Source: Candidatus Neomarinimicrobiota bacterium (GTDB taxonomy: Bacteria > Fidelibacterota > Marinisomatia > Marinisomatales > TCS55). Taken from it: 64,000 nucleotides of DNA. The notes under the pieces were generated by a model. The model did not search any database, was not told where the DNA came from, and was given only the letters and a program-made list of their open reading frames with translations. The stretch's first letter is position 1. Each line of letters opens with the position of its first letter. The DNA lies in the NCBI GenBank assembly GCA_018651745.1, contig JABIDL010000020.1, forward strand, positions 4,221-68,220. The letters are read 5' to 3'. The position numbers and the translations under genes are program-made. Shown piece by piece: positions 37,801 to 45,837 of the stretch.

Positions 37801-40400
37801 ATTTCTTTATGATTTACCGCCGTTCCGGATTCAGGAAATGTCAAAGAAATATCAGGAGGGGTAAAATCATACATGATATTAGAAAGAATAACTTCTTCAG
37901 CGTGATTCCCAGCGCGATCTGATCCATTAAATGATATAGAATAAAGGACATTTTCTAACACATCAGGCATTCCTTCAATTTCGATTTCTAAATGTTCGCC
38001 GGGTTTTTTATCCTGATCTGACCAAATAACTTCGAATGGATCATTTAACTCCCCATCGGTTTCGGTTGGATTCCAAACAATCATGCCTTTATTTAGCTTT
38101 TCTGATAAAGAATATGAAATATGTGTATGATTCAAAATCATTTCGGACAATGGATGGGGCACTGAAATAATTGGTTTGGAAAAATCGTATAAAATATCTT
38201 CGATCATCAAAGTATCAGATTGATTCCCTGCTCTATCTGATCCTCGGAATTCAAGCTTGTAAATTCCACCATCCACAAGTCTAGGATTATTCCTTAGCGT
38301 AATGTCTGCATGAATCCCTGATTCTAATTCTTCTTTGGCCAGATTCATTCTATAGTTGTTCTTTGGATCTTCTTCCCCTCCAGTTCGAGTCCATTTAATT
38401 GACCCTTCATGTAATTTTTCAGACAATGTATATGATAAATTATGATGATTCAGGGCAGAACCATTAAGTGGCATTAAATCAGTAAATTTAGGTGGACTTG
38501 CATCAAATAGTATATGTTGTATTTGAATCAATTCCCCTTCGTTTCCGGCATAATCTATTCCGGTAAGGGTAAGTGCATATTCGGTTCCATCTACCAATTC
38601 GGGTTCTTGTTCTAAATTGATTCGAATTTTTTCACCTTTTGTAAGTTCATCCTTTAGAAGTGGGACGATTCGTGGCGAACTAGAATCAGCGGTCCCATCC
38701 GTTCTATCCCAACGAAATTCAGCAGCTTGTAAATTTTCATTAAAAGCAAATGAAACAGACGGATCACGAATAGCTACATCATTTATCGGATAAATCAAGG
38801 TTAGAACAGGTGGTGAAATATCGTAAAATATAGAATCCACATTTACAATTTTAGATATATTCCCGGCTAGGTCAACGCCAGACACCGAGAAACGATACAT
38901 TGCACCATCAACAAGCATAATGGATTCGGTAACATCTAATTTGAATTCTGATCTTTCTTCAGAAATCATTTCTCGATCAATGATATGCGGCGCATTCACA
39001 TCTTTCAAACCAGCCATCTGACGAATTTCTAATTTCCAAGATTGAATTGCTTCATCCGTTGAAAAGGTCGTATTCCCATTATTAATAAACGAAGCTAATG
39101 GAGGATTCGTAAGAGAAAATCTTGGTGCGGTAATGTCATAATGAATCGAATCAACTTTTACAGGAATTGAAATATTTCCAGCTTTGTCAATTCCAATCAT
39201 TTCAAGTTGGTATATTACACTATCCTGCAAATCAGTTTGATTGGTTAAAATCATTTTTCCTGAATCTGGAATCAATTCATTTTCAATAAATTGAATAGTA
39301 TCAATGGAAGTATTAAAATCAACGTTGTCAGGAATCCACATAACAAAAGCACGTTCCATAGATTCTGAAACACTAAACCCAAATTCCGGTTGATTGATAT
39401 GAGGATCCACGTTCAGTGTTAAAATTGGTGGTGAATTATCAAAAACTAAATTCCGAATGATTCGCTTATTTGCCACGTATTCTTTTGTTGTAAATCCTGT
39501 AAATGTAACATCGTATTCCAAACTGTCGATCATAAGAGTGTCAACTCTCCAATCAATCAGATGATTCCCTGTTTTAATTTCAGCCTTACTCATTTGGAAG
39601 CGTAATGTATCTTGAAGATGACGCCAAGTAGAATCAGATAAAGTCCACGCCAAAAACCCGTACTCAAGATCACCGTCCAATTTATAACCAACTCGAGAAT
39701 GATTGACTAAGGATGAATCTTCAGGAGACAAAAAATGTAATATTACCTCCGTTCCATCTGCAGCAAGATTGATTTCAAATGCAAGTGTATTTGTCGAATC
39801 ATATTCAAGAATGTGAGTAACATTTGTAATTGGGTCAGTAGCATACAGCCATTTACGCATAGATTTGCCGGAGGGTCGTTTAATCCATTCTTGTTTCGAC
39901 ATATACCCAAGAGAATCGTATTCAAATCTAATGTTTCCGTACTCAAACGCATCCACATCTAAAAACTGATAGGTTTCAACTCGTCCGCTCTTATTAAATG
40001 TTTGGATGGTAAACCGGTCATTCCATCGCTTTACCGTATCTACTCCATATACATATTCGATATACGCTTCCGTTTTTTCCTCATGACCAAATGTAGTCTT
40101 TTGAACCATTACCGTATCATTAATCAGGATTTCCTTTGTGGATAGGTCATCTGTAGAGTCCGCGTATGTATATCGCTCAAACCGAGTCATGTCACCCTGT
40201 TCGTTTATGATGGATTTTAGGATCAATTTCCCTTGAGAATCAAAATCAGCGCGAATGTATATTTTTCCGCTTACTTTATATTTTGACACCGGCTGATCAC
40301 TAAGAAACTCAGCTTCGGACTGATAGTATTTCGTTTGATCTTCCGAAAGCGCAAATAGACATAGCGCAAGTGTGAAAATGGAAAGGATAACCCGTTTCAT
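31884..40400 (-). CDS. Giant secreted Ig-like repeat protein, 2838 aa
   Basis: Signal peptide at 1-19 (RVILSIFTLALCLFALSED). Residues about 25-310 are beta-rich with YD-type segments (FDSQGKLILKSIINEQGDM). Then come about 23 tandem repeats of about 100 residues. Each starts with DxxPPxL, has a SINHxxVSFS-like strand, often TGGxxDPxSPH, then LVDGxxYxxxxxGxDxAGN, and ends NIxYD. The last about 125 residues form a different, Trp-rich beta domain (GNWYWQGPIMQVVWTFTP) and lack the T9SS sorting motif. Repeats are well diverged, so this is old, not a recent expansion. It should be a long fibre outside the inner membrane. How it crosses the outer membrane is not evident. Confidence 0.8.
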   Translation of the reverse strand: MKRVILSIFTLALCLFALSEDQTKYYQSEAEFLSDQPVSKYKVSGKIYIRADFDSQGKLILKSIINEQGDMTRFERYTYADSTDDLSTKEILINDTVMVQKTTFGHEEKTEAYIEYVYGVDTVKRWNDRFTIQTFNKSGRVETYQFLDVDAFEYGNIRFEYDSLGYMSKQEWIKRPSGKSMRKWLYATDPITNVTHILEYDSTNTLAFEINLAADGTEVILHFLSPEDSSLVNHSRVGYKLDGDLEYGFLAWTLSDSTWRHLQDTLRFQMSKAEIKTGNHLIDWRVDTLMIDSLEYDVTFTGFTTKEYVANKRIIRNLVFDNSPPILTLNVDPHINQPEFGFSVSESMERAFVMWIPDNVDFNTSIDTIQFIENELIPDSGKMILTNQTDLQDSVIYQLEMIGIDKAGNISIPVKVDSIHYDITAPRFSLTNPPLASFINNGNTTFSTDEAIQSWKLEIRQMAGLKDVNAPHIIDREMISEERSEFKLDVTESIMLVDGAMYRFSVSGVDLAGNISKIVNVDSIFYDISPPVLTLIYPINDVAIRDPSVSFAFNENLQAAEFRWDRTDGTADSSSPRIVPLLKDELTKGEKIRINLEQEPELVDGTEYALTLTGIDYAGNEGELIQIQHILFDASPPKFTDLMPLNGSALNHHNLSYTLSEKLHEGSIKWTRTGGEEDPKNNYRMNLAKEELESGIHADITLRNNPRLVDGGIYKLEFRGSDRAGNQSDTLMIEDILYDFSKPIISVPHPLSEMILNHTHISYSLSEKLNKGMIVWNPTETDGELNDPFEVIWSDQDKKPGEHLEIEIEGMPDVLENVLYSISFNGSDRAGNHAEEVILSNIMYDFTPPDISLTFPESGTAVNHKEISFSLSEDLLSAEVIWEKMGGRDDNNSPHIQPLVGFELNAGNKDNQVIVRAPLLVDGTIYRVFIRGKDPAGNESNIPTIENILYDITAPVLTPLYPQDDQYISTPAIGFSINEDLFEGSVLYRFVGGKPDSNSPYIFNMKDAMLKKGDHQDVFLLNGPTLVEQGIYTVEFSGRDRAGNMIANKTIQRIIFDSTPPRLSITMPKENSAVNHTKVSFNNSEKLKTAFMVWSQSGGTTVTESPKIIVLEGQELNDGLTTNIVLKNQPNLVDGSTYDLQFYATDFAGNYSDTVYVNNILYDITPPVIEIVSPNSQIISALTDIEYSLSENIATGSIAWNGKDISGAPLHKLFEIAEKAAKKGIHHSDTYIQPILTDGGLYNISIKATDPAGNQATPVTITEFRVDRTPPEITNLFPKSNSFINSDDIIFTISEVLASGKVMISGNQNFTIDLSPEELKTASKNPNFVGHMRNLKDGTNYTISVIGTDFAGNNSEPLIETNIIYDISMPILNIISPVSDSYITNSDMKISLNETLKSGSITWISSEYEESQIDLGLEYLAKGIHIISGSLLSIKENIPNTIKFTGVDLAGNEGIAEDIINVTYDGTPPEIKLTEPSSNSSVNHTRFSFSTNETLSSGNITWTATDGADEASPHRLQLTDALLKVGEYNDYSMDRLNLVDGVFYSIAIQGFDRAENLSEISILENIKYDITQPAFIHISPSSDTLLNSITLSYNLTEDLTEGKISIGKTKNLGQGKFELKLDGNRLKAGIGGGELPPSVGLESGIVYEMEFYGKDLAGNETSPTNITDIKFDSEKPNIALFAPESNTFVRQSSISFGISEHLKEGSIELLQNGQQPIRVALSGEYLNANNFNNVTIPGLDVWEDGGVYSITLSGTDLAGNVGDAATNSNISYDINPPEINILNPISNSEIREETFSYSINENVKEATLTIKRTDGEMDSESPHFIQLTGAELEKGRKDLSALYFLSTNRPNLVNGAIYNYSVSTVDFAGNEATSNVVSDVGFDNEPPIISISQPLDSEQIKTSDVSYMLSDNLAWGKIRFIQFGGTQDPNSPHIHEMSGIEMEQGMHSGFDLNIMDKLADGGRYTISIEGGDNAGNIAKVAQATNVLFDVKPPMLTLNYPIPSSKVNHSTVSFSSSEKMADGSITFFRTGGAPDPGSPHVYQLAEDELSNGIHELINVNHPLQDGSIYTISFDGMDFAGNRSETVTLTEINYDITDPALSIHYPEAKSFHQNLMVNIFSDENLKKGDINLIQTGGQIDPKSPHTFSLEANHLNPGEYSLDLTSMELVSGSTYSISYSGEDLAGNVATTVVVENIQIDRDRPFLEITSPLVDTFVNHTRFGIRIGETLQEAAISWTRVSGEPDPNSPHQQLLTGQYLLAGKYDNILLSNSPKLVSDVTYSMALHGVDLAGNSATAHLTEMHFDNQPPSFTHYLPVTKMFIKDPNVQFEIDELLVNGSIVWSATGGETDPLSPRNIEFSESELANGMPTLGSLSFQTELQDGTVYSLLATGTDRAGNSTRIDLAHGLTYDVSKPMFTNLFPKMTSRINSPLVKFTINETLKSGAFTWKYMGGTDDPSVPHRVDFTSEMLSAGSHSSETVIQPDLVTGTMYRITFEGADFSGNIGKKLVMNIVYDDIPPTLELLYPENNSTINNSKLAYKISEPLSEGSITYIQTGGTTDPSSPHSVSLQDLELEIVQLSPTHLSNSATLQDGSIYLVKFKGMDLANNSNTSNSILNVSNDVLYDITKPKILFQKPSGNQVMLGPNLTYSNSELLTTATVNFSRTGGNPDAQAPHAILLIDDELNAGEHPNIELNNMNELSPGTEYSLSFSGKDIAGNENDPVSINGITYVRSLEGNWYWQGPIMQVVWTFTPLNGSFGLTGEFAEGAAIGSKISNQTFGTYTIDYSSSPWILETEQTDTGEKRFSLIEFIGPNRIKVLTKAKKNPTSWSDGEIMEYDYKP

Positions 40401-40448
40401 GGATCGAAATTTAGGCGATCCTACCCACGGATGGAATGATGAGTTATT

Positions 40449-41489
40449 TTATTGTTTTTCTGAATACTCGCGTCTTTTTCGCATTTTTTCAACTGCGAGT
40501 TTCCGCATGTCTTCTACCGAGTCGAATTCGTCAACAATCTCTACGCCAAGAAGCGTTTCGATTGCATCTTCTAGCGTGATCAAACCAACTGTACGATCAT
40601 TTTCATCCGTAGCAATAAATAGATGTTCACGTTTCTTTACTAACAAATCGAGTATTTCCGAAACAGATTTTTTTTGATTAACACTTATCACAGGTCCTGC
40701 CAATGTTTCCATCGTTACATTAAATTTATCTTCAGCTTTACTTTTTATGATTTGATATCGCCGCACCATTCCAATGATGTCATCCAAATCGCTACCATAA
40801 ACAGGAATCCGAGAGAAAGATATATTTTTATTGGTATCAAGAACTTCTTTAACGGTTTGGTTTTTTTGAAGAGTGAACAAAACAGACCTAGGCGTCATTA
40901 CTTCTTCTGCGGTAATATTATCCAGTCGAAGAAGATTTTCGATAATCGTTCCTTCCCGATCTTCAATGGCGCCTTCATCTTCACCCATTTCTGCCAAAAC
41001 GCCGATTTCTTCCCGCGTTACCTTTATAACAGCTTCATCTGCTCCGAGCCAATTAGACACTAATTCCAAAAGCAAGACAAAGGGATAGTTAATCCAAATC
41101 ATCAATTGGATCATGTAAGCTGTTGAGCCTGAAATTCGTTTCCAATGAATTACACCAAGTGTTTTAGGTATAATTTCTGAAAAAATTAGAATAGACAATG
41201 TCAAAATTCCAGATGCGATTGCCACCCATTCTGATCCAAGGAGTATATATGCCTGCGCACCCACACCTGCAGCGCCAACCGTATTAGCAACTGTGTTTAA
41301 TGTTAAAATAGCTGCCAAGGGTCGATTGATTGACTCTTTCATTTTTTTTAATATTTTAGCACTTTTATGGTTTTCTTTTTCCATCATCATAATATGGGTA
41401 TGAGTTACAGAAAGAAGAACTGATTCCAGAAGTGAACATAGAAATGACACAGACAAGGCGAGTAGGAAATAAACAATTAACAAAGTCAT
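40449..41489 (-). CDS. CNNM/CorC-type membrane protein with CBS pair
   Basis: 346 aa. An N-terminal DUF21 (CNNM) domain of four spans occupies about 1-150 (YFLLALSVSFLCSLLESVLL, ... LSILIFSEIIPKTLGV, with the family SEIIPK motif). A linker with EGTIIENLLRLDNITAEEVM TPR (MTPR) leads into two CBS motifs at about 190-325. The usual CorC/HlyC C-terminal domain is absent, so this is a short form. The family is linked to magnesium or sodium export. It lies 13 bases after the gene for a TIGR02206 membrane protein on the same strand. Confidence 0.88.
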   Translation of the reverse strand: MTLLIVYFLLALSVSFLCSLLESVLLSVTHTHIMMMEKENHKSAKILKKMKESINRPLAAILTLNTVANTVGAAGVGAQAYILLGSEWVAIASGILTLSILIFSEIIPKTLGVIHWKRISGSTAYMIQLMIWINYPFVLLLELVSNWLGADEAVIKVTREEIGVLAEMGEDEGAIEDREGTIIENLLRLDNITAEEVMTPRSVLFTLQKNQTVKEVLDTNKNISFSRIPVYGSDLDDIIGMVRRYQIIKSKAEDKFNVTMETLAGPVISVNQKKSVSEILDLLVKKREHLFIATDENDRTVGLITLEDAIETLLGVEIVDEFDSVEDMRKLAVEKMRKRREYSEKQ

Positions 41490-41502
41490 ATAGATAATGT
41501 AA

Positions 41503-42219
41503 TTAAGTAGAAATCAATCTACTAATATTTTCCTTTCGGTATTTAAGTCCATATGGAAGATACACAACGGCAAAATGCAGAAGTCCCGCAATTTCAAGTC
41601 CGATTAGATGTTCCGGAAAATCACCGATAATAAACGGATTTTCAACAATCGGCGGTGCACAGATGTACATATAATTTGCATCTATTAACCAATTAAATAT
41701 GCCAATAATCGGTAATAATATTTGGGAACCGAGGAATATTTTCCACCATGAACCGGGTCTCGGCTTGAATCCTAGAAGGATCGTACACATCAATGCACTT
41801 AGTATAATTCCTCCATGGGAAATATAATATTCTACAAATAAAAGCCCCTGCCAGCCTTGTGTAAATTCCGGCGTAACCAGCGAATGAAATGCGCCAGGAA
41901 TTCCCCAGAAATATACCAATTCAAATAACAGTTGTTTCCTGACTAAAAGTACAATGCCGGAAAGAATTGCCGACAATCCACAAAGATGCAGCGGTAAACT
42001 GTTGTATATATCCCAGCCAACAGTATAATGAACATATGGATGCACCAAAATAGCTCGCGCAATCAAGAATGCAGCCACCGTCTTTATGAGCATTTCCCTT
42101 TTTATGGAATCAAGCTTTTTTCCAATAAATATAATCCCAGCAATTAAGCCGGCAGACCAGATGATCGTCTGCCACCAAATTGGCGTCAACGGAATAAGTA
42201 TTTCGTGCGGACTGGTCAA
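41503..42219 (-). CDS. TIGR02206/YwaF-family integral membrane protein
   Basis: 238 aa, six to seven hydrophobic spans. Contains the family segment YNSLPLHLCGLSAILSGIVLL and an HGGIILSALMC span with His; the P-H-C and W residues in LPLHLCG and GWQGLLFVEYY recur in this family. Function of the family is unknown. The CNNM gene follows with 13 bases between, so they are likely co-transcribed. Confidence 0.75.
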   Translation of the reverse strand: MTSPHEILIPLTPIWWQTIIWSAGLIAGIIFIGKKLDSIKREMLIKTVAAFLIARAILVHPYVHYTVGWDIYNSLPLHLCGLSAILSGIVLLVRKQLLFELVYFWGIPGAFHSLVTPEFTQGWQGLLFVEYYISHGGIILSALMCTILLGFKPRPGSWWKIFLGSQILLPIIGIFNWLIDANYMYICAPPIVENPFIIGDFPEHLIGLEIAGLLHFAVVYLPYGLKYRKENISRLIST

Positions 42220-42296
42220 TGTTTATTATAGGGTTTTGTGGTGGTTTAATTTTTTGAAAAACCTCATTAGAGACTCCTATTCTCATTTATTATTCT

Positions 42297-42395
42297 AATC
42301 CCGCACACGGAGTGTCGGGAGAAGAATCTCAAACGTCTGGTTCGTATTCATAGATTATTTGAAATCACCCTCCGCCATCCGCCGAATCAGAATGA
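42297..42395. repeat. Degenerate intergenic palindromic repeat
   Basis: The 200-base gap holds an isolated hairpin TCCCGCACAC/GTGTCGGGA (near 42300-42321) followed by AGAATCTC and, 70 bases on, TCAGAATGACA. Read on the minus strand this resembles the dispersed repeats that begin TGTCATTCTGA and include GAGATTCTTC, common in FCB-type genomes. The outer TCCCG/CGGGA is shared with the hairpins joined to tRNA fragments. No gene is seen in the gap. Confidence 0.45.
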
Positions 42396-42419
42396 CAGTG
42401 AAAAACTTGAGAAATTTTG

Positions 42420-43232
42420 TCAATTCTTTTGGAAGACTTTACTTAAATACACAAGGCGTCCATTTGTAAATCCATTGTAAATGCGCGACCCTTTTACAGC
42501 AGCAAAATCATTGAAAGCACTTCGGATAAATCCCGGGACAAATTGGCTAATGGCTTTTTCTTTTCGATTCGTGATACCATCCAGCGCTTTGAGGACATTT
42601 TCGGTAATGACTTCCTCTTTGACTATGGTCAAACCTGAATGTTTAAATACAGTTTCCAATGCATCCACATCATCCGCCCCACGCAAATCCACCCAGGAAA
42701 AAATACCTCCCGGTTTTAGCACGCGCTTCACTTCGCCTACGAACGATTCCATGGAACCGTAGCAATGGGACGATTCCACGTTGATGACTGCATCAAAAGT
42801 TTCTGCCTCGAAAGGCAAGGACTCCGCATCCCCTTGCACATAGTCTAAATTATCTTCATTAAAAAACTGGTTGGCGAGTCCTACGGCGTTTTCCGAATAA
42901 TCCAGCCCTGTCATGTGAGCCGGATTCAAATAGGATGCCACATACCACGATCCGCCGCCACGGCCCGAACCGACCTCCAATATCCGCTTTCCGTTTGGAT
43001 CTGCAGATTGTGCCGCATGGTGATAAAGCTGAATGAAATAGCGGTCTTCTTCGTCTTCCTCAGATTGTAGTTCAATCGGCATAGAACCGTTCAATGGCGC
43101 ATATCCGTAATTCATAAAGCGCCAGTTTTTCCCCTCGTGTTTTTTTGCAAGTTTCTGATACCACCATTTCCAAATCGCTCGGCGAATTGTCGGCGAAAGT
43201 TGAATGATTTTATTAAAGAGTTTTGATAGCAT
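42420..43232 (-). CDS. Class I SAM-dependent methyltransferase
   Basis: 270 aa. SAM motifs: RILEVGSGRGGGSWYVA (motif I), MTGLDYSENAV (acidic loop), DYVQGDAESLPF, FDAVINVESSHCYG, and VLKPGGIFSWVDLR (post-III). The order and the ESSHCYG segment resemble phosphatidylethanolamine N-methyltransferases and glycolipid (phthiotriol-type) O-methyltransferases. The first 40 residues (LSKLFNKIIQLSPTIRRAIW) are amphipathic and could sit on the membrane. Substrate unknown. The gene is separate, with an 83-bp repeat upstream. Confidence 0.82.
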   Translation of the reverse strand: MLSKLFNKIIQLSPTIRRAIWKWWYQKLAKKHEGKNWRFMNYGYAPLNGSMPIELQSEEDEEDRYFIQLYHHAAQSADPNGKRILEVGSGRGGGSWYVASYLNPAHMTGLDYSENAVGLANQFFNEDNLDYVQGDAESLPFEAETFDAVINVESSHCYGSMESFVGEVKRVLKPGGIFSWVDLRGADDVDALETVFKHSGLTIVKEEVITENVLKALDGITNRKEKAISQFVPGFIRSAFNDFAAVKGSRIYNGFTNGRLVYLSKVFQKN

Positions 43233-43285
43233 TTATTTTTATCGGATAATGTGGTGTATTTCGTCAAATAAGTTTGTTGATTTTT

Positions 43286-43368
43286 GTCATACCGGACTTG
43301 TTCCGGTATCCAGCAAGGATAATCAAATGTTTTCTGGATACCAGGTATCCTTCGGATCCCGGTATGAT
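43286..43368. repeat. 83-bp dispersed repeat, copy 1
   Basis: Begins GTCATACCGGACTTGTTCCG and ends ATCCCGGTATGAT, so its ends are inverted repeats (GTCATACCGG / CCGGTATGAC). Internal palindromes CCGGACTTGTTCCGG and GGATCCGAAGGATACC are visible. A second copy of the same length lies at 45408-45490, on the other side of the TolB/TPR gene, in the same orientation with two or three differences. Confidence 0.9.
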
Positions 43369-43376
43369 ACTGTTGT

Positions 43377-45389
43377 TCAATCCAACCCCTGCATTTTTCG
43401 CATTTCCGCAATCAAGTCTTTAAATGGTTTATAGTCTTGTATCTTGGCCATTTCAGCATCGTGTAGCAAAAATCCGATCCAAGCATTCATGGGCATCACA
43501 TTATACACTTTTCGCAATTCCTTTAACGCAAGATCAAATTCGCCTACTAAAACATAAATTTTGGCCAATTGGTAATTATAATCCCCTCCTTGTAGCTTAT
43601 CAGTCTCTATGGATTTTCGGGCAATAGCTTTTTCACCATTTTTAATGGCTTCTTCAAACCTTCCCAAATAAGCAAGAATCTTCCCTTTAGAAAATAAAAA
43701 ACGTTCATCATTAGGTAATTCTGCCAATTTTTGATTTACATCAAGCAATGCTTTTTCAAAATATTGGTTTGCTTTCTCTTTATCGCCTTTTGTTTTATAT
43801 ACAATTCCCAGCAAGTAATCATTGTTTCTATAGATAGTCTGGTTTATTGCATCTTCTTCTTTCATACGATTAATGTTTTTTATGGCATTATCATAATCTC
43901 CTGAAATCAAATAATAAAAACTAATTTCACCATAAAACCAACTTTCATGGTCTATCTTTTTCGCTTCTTCCACCACTTTTTTAAATTCATCAATATCACC
44001 GTTCCGTCCAAATTTTTCAGTATTATTGAGTCCCAAACCCATACCTATCTCCATACCCATATCTTTGGCTATAGAATAGTAATTATCAAATTTTTCCGTT
44101 AATCCAAGCAAAGTACTCATTCCTATTAATTGATTTGGATATTGATAATTCTTTGGATCCATCTCCATACATTTTTCCATCAAATCATAAGATTCCTGAA
44201 ATTTCCCCTGCCGTCTGTAAACAAGGGCCTGACGCCATAAAGTTTCAACATTATTTGGTTCAAGACGATCAGCAAGGGCAAATTCCTTTAATGCTGTTTC
44301 GTAATCCGCTTGTATATAATAGTAAAATCCGACGCTCTGGTGCACTTCTGCTAATAGCGGATCAAGATCCATGGCTTTATCCAATGCAGCCTTGGAGTTT
44401 GCTAACCGGGCTTCTGACCGATCCATACCTAAGAAATATATCCATGAATGAATTTCCCCAAGCCTGGACTGAATGTAAGCAGATTTCGGGTCCAACATTG
44501 CCGCCTTCTCATACAGTTCCATTTTTTTAGTATTTTCTTCTTTAATAAACCACTTTAAAGGTTTTGTTTTCTGAAGCAATTCATAGGCGTCCGGATTGGT
44601 GGTCATTGTCTTATTCAGCCGTTCCACATCCTTGTCTGTCATTTCCGTTTCCAGTGCAGCGGCGATGCTTTTTGCCACTTCTGTCTGAACCGTAAAAATA
44701 TTGGCCATATTCCTATCAAAAATGTCCGCCCATAGATGTTCGTCTGTAATTGCATCAATCAACTGCCCTGTAATGCGCACTTGATCTCCAGCTCGCCGTA
44801 CGCTTCCTTCTAATATATTGGTAACACCCAACTCCCTGGCAATATCCTTAATATTCATTTTGGTATCTTTATACTGCATCACCGATGTTCGGGAAATCAC
44901 TTTTAATCCTTCAATTTTAGAAAGGTACGTAATGATATCTTCCGTAATACCATCGCTAAAATAGTCATCATTCTCCCCCTCACTCATATTATCAAACGGC
45001 AGTACTGCGATGGAAGCTCGTGTATCAACCGGGGAAGTTTCGCTTTTGCCAAATCCAACTGCCACATAATATCCGAGTCCAATACCCAGTATAATTCCCA
45101 CAATAGCAAACCACGAACGCTTTTTCCCGAAAGTAGCGCGTGTATCAGATGTTTCCATTGGCTGACTTCGGACAATGCCTTTGTTTGTTACATCAAACAA
45201 CCACGAGAAAACGATAATGACCGGAAAACCAATGAAAATTAAAATAATAATCATCCGTCCTGCCCAGTCTGGAATACCAAATATAGGAAAGACAATCTCC
45301 ACTATTTGCATAATAATAAATGCGACTACAGCATAGGCTGCAGCAGTGCGATAAACTTTGCGCTGTTTTAGTTCTTCGAAGAAAGACAT
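43377..45389 (-). CDS. Membrane-anchored TolB-like/TPR protein
   Basis: 670 aa. Residues 1-15 (MSFFEELKQRKVYRTA) and two spans at about 17-70 form the N-terminal membrane part common to proteins often annotated as adenylate-cyclase-like regulators. A third hydrophobic segment is near 95-110. A TolB-like/FlgO domain at 125-260 has IAVLPFDNMSEGENDDYFSD, LEGSVRRAGDQVRITGQLID and EHLWADIFDRN. From about 265 there are 9-10 TPR repeats (AEVHQSVGFYYYIQADYETA and similar). There is no cyclase catalytic domain in this chain. Likely a scaffold or signalling adaptor on the inner membrane. It is flanked by two 83-bp repeats and stands alone. Confidence 0.8.
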   Translation of the reverse strand: MSFFEELKQRKVYRTAAAYAVVAFIIMQIVEIVFPIFGIPDWAGRMIIILIFIGFPVIIVFSWLFDVTNKGIVRSQPMETSDTRATFGKKRSWFAIVGIILGIGLGYYVAVGFGKSETSPVDTRASIAVLPFDNMSEGENDDYFSDGITEDIITYLSKIEGLKVISRTSVMQYKDTKMNIKDIARELGVTNILEGSVRRAGDQVRITGQLIDAITDEHLWADIFDRNMANIFTVQTEVAKSIAAALETEMTDKDVERLNKTMTTNPDAYELLQKTKPLKWFIKEENTKKMELYEKAAMLDPKSAYIQSRLGEIHSWIYFLGMDRSEARLANSKAALDKAMDLDPLLAEVHQSVGFYYYIQADYETALKEFALADRLEPNNVETLWRQALVYRRQGKFQESYDLMEKCMEMDPKNYQYPNQLIGMSTLLGLTEKFDNYYSIAKDMGMEIGMGLGLNNTEKFGRNGDIDEFKKVVEEAKKIDHESWFYGEISFYYLISGDYDNAIKNINRMKEEDAINQTIYRNNDYLLGIVYKTKGDKEKANQYFEKALLDVNQKLAELPNDERFLFSKGKILAYLGRFEEAIKNGEKAIARKSIETDKLQGGDYNYQLAKIYVLVGEFDLALKELRKVYNVMPMNAWIGFLLHDAEMAKIQDYKPFKDLIAEMRKMQGLD

Positions 45390-45407
45390 TTCTAAATCAT
45401 CTCTATT

Positions 45408-45490
45408 GTCATACCGGACTTGTTCCGGTATCCAGCAAGGATAATCAAATGTTTTCTGGATACCGGGTATCCTTCGGATCCCGGTATGAC
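45408..45490. repeat. 83-bp dispersed repeat, copy 2
   Basis: Nearly identical to 43286-43368, and with complete inverted ends (GTCATACCGG ... CCGGTATGAC). About 20-30 bases further (45510-45540) a different remnant, TCATTCCTCGCAATGACG, resembles the common GTCATTGCGAGGA-type repeat. No gene lies between 45390 and 45540. Confidence 0.9.
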
Positions 45491-45540
45491 AGTTTTTGTT
45501 GGCAGTGTAATCGACATTTCATTCCTCGCAATGACGATAA

Positions 45541-45810
45541 TTATTCTTCCTCTTCAGCGGGTTCTGGCACATCATCCACAGCATCTGAGCCTAACCTTAC
45601 TGAATGAATCGGTACCGTCCAAATCTTCCCGGATGCATCTTTCAAATGATACCGAGTTGGAAAATGAATGATGGCATCAACAGTCAATTTGGAACCAATG
45701 GAAATCTCTTTCCCAAATTCACGGTGATCCCTGAGAAGCGTCACTTCTGTGCCGGCTTCTATTCCGCCGTGTTCATCAGACGGAAGATGAAATTCTTTTG
45801 ATTCTCCCAT
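45541..45810 (-). CDS. Hypothetical small SH3-like protein, 89 aa
   Basis: No family recognised. Short beta-rich sequence (GTEVTLLRDHREFGKEISIG, KLTVDAIIHFPTRYHLKDAS, KIWTVPIHSVRLG) like a KOW or SH3-type barrel, then an acidic end (PEPAEEEE). Cytoplasmic, no signal. It stands between the repeat copy and the glycosyltransferase gene, 28 bases after the latter's stop. Confidence 0.55.
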   Translation of the reverse strand: MGESKEFHLPSDEHGGIEAGTEVTLLRDHREFGKEISIGSKLTVDAIIHFPTRYHLKDASGKIWTVPIHSVRLGSDAVDDVPEPAEEEE

Positions 45811-45837
45811 ATTAGAAATTAACAGAAGTCTTCCATC

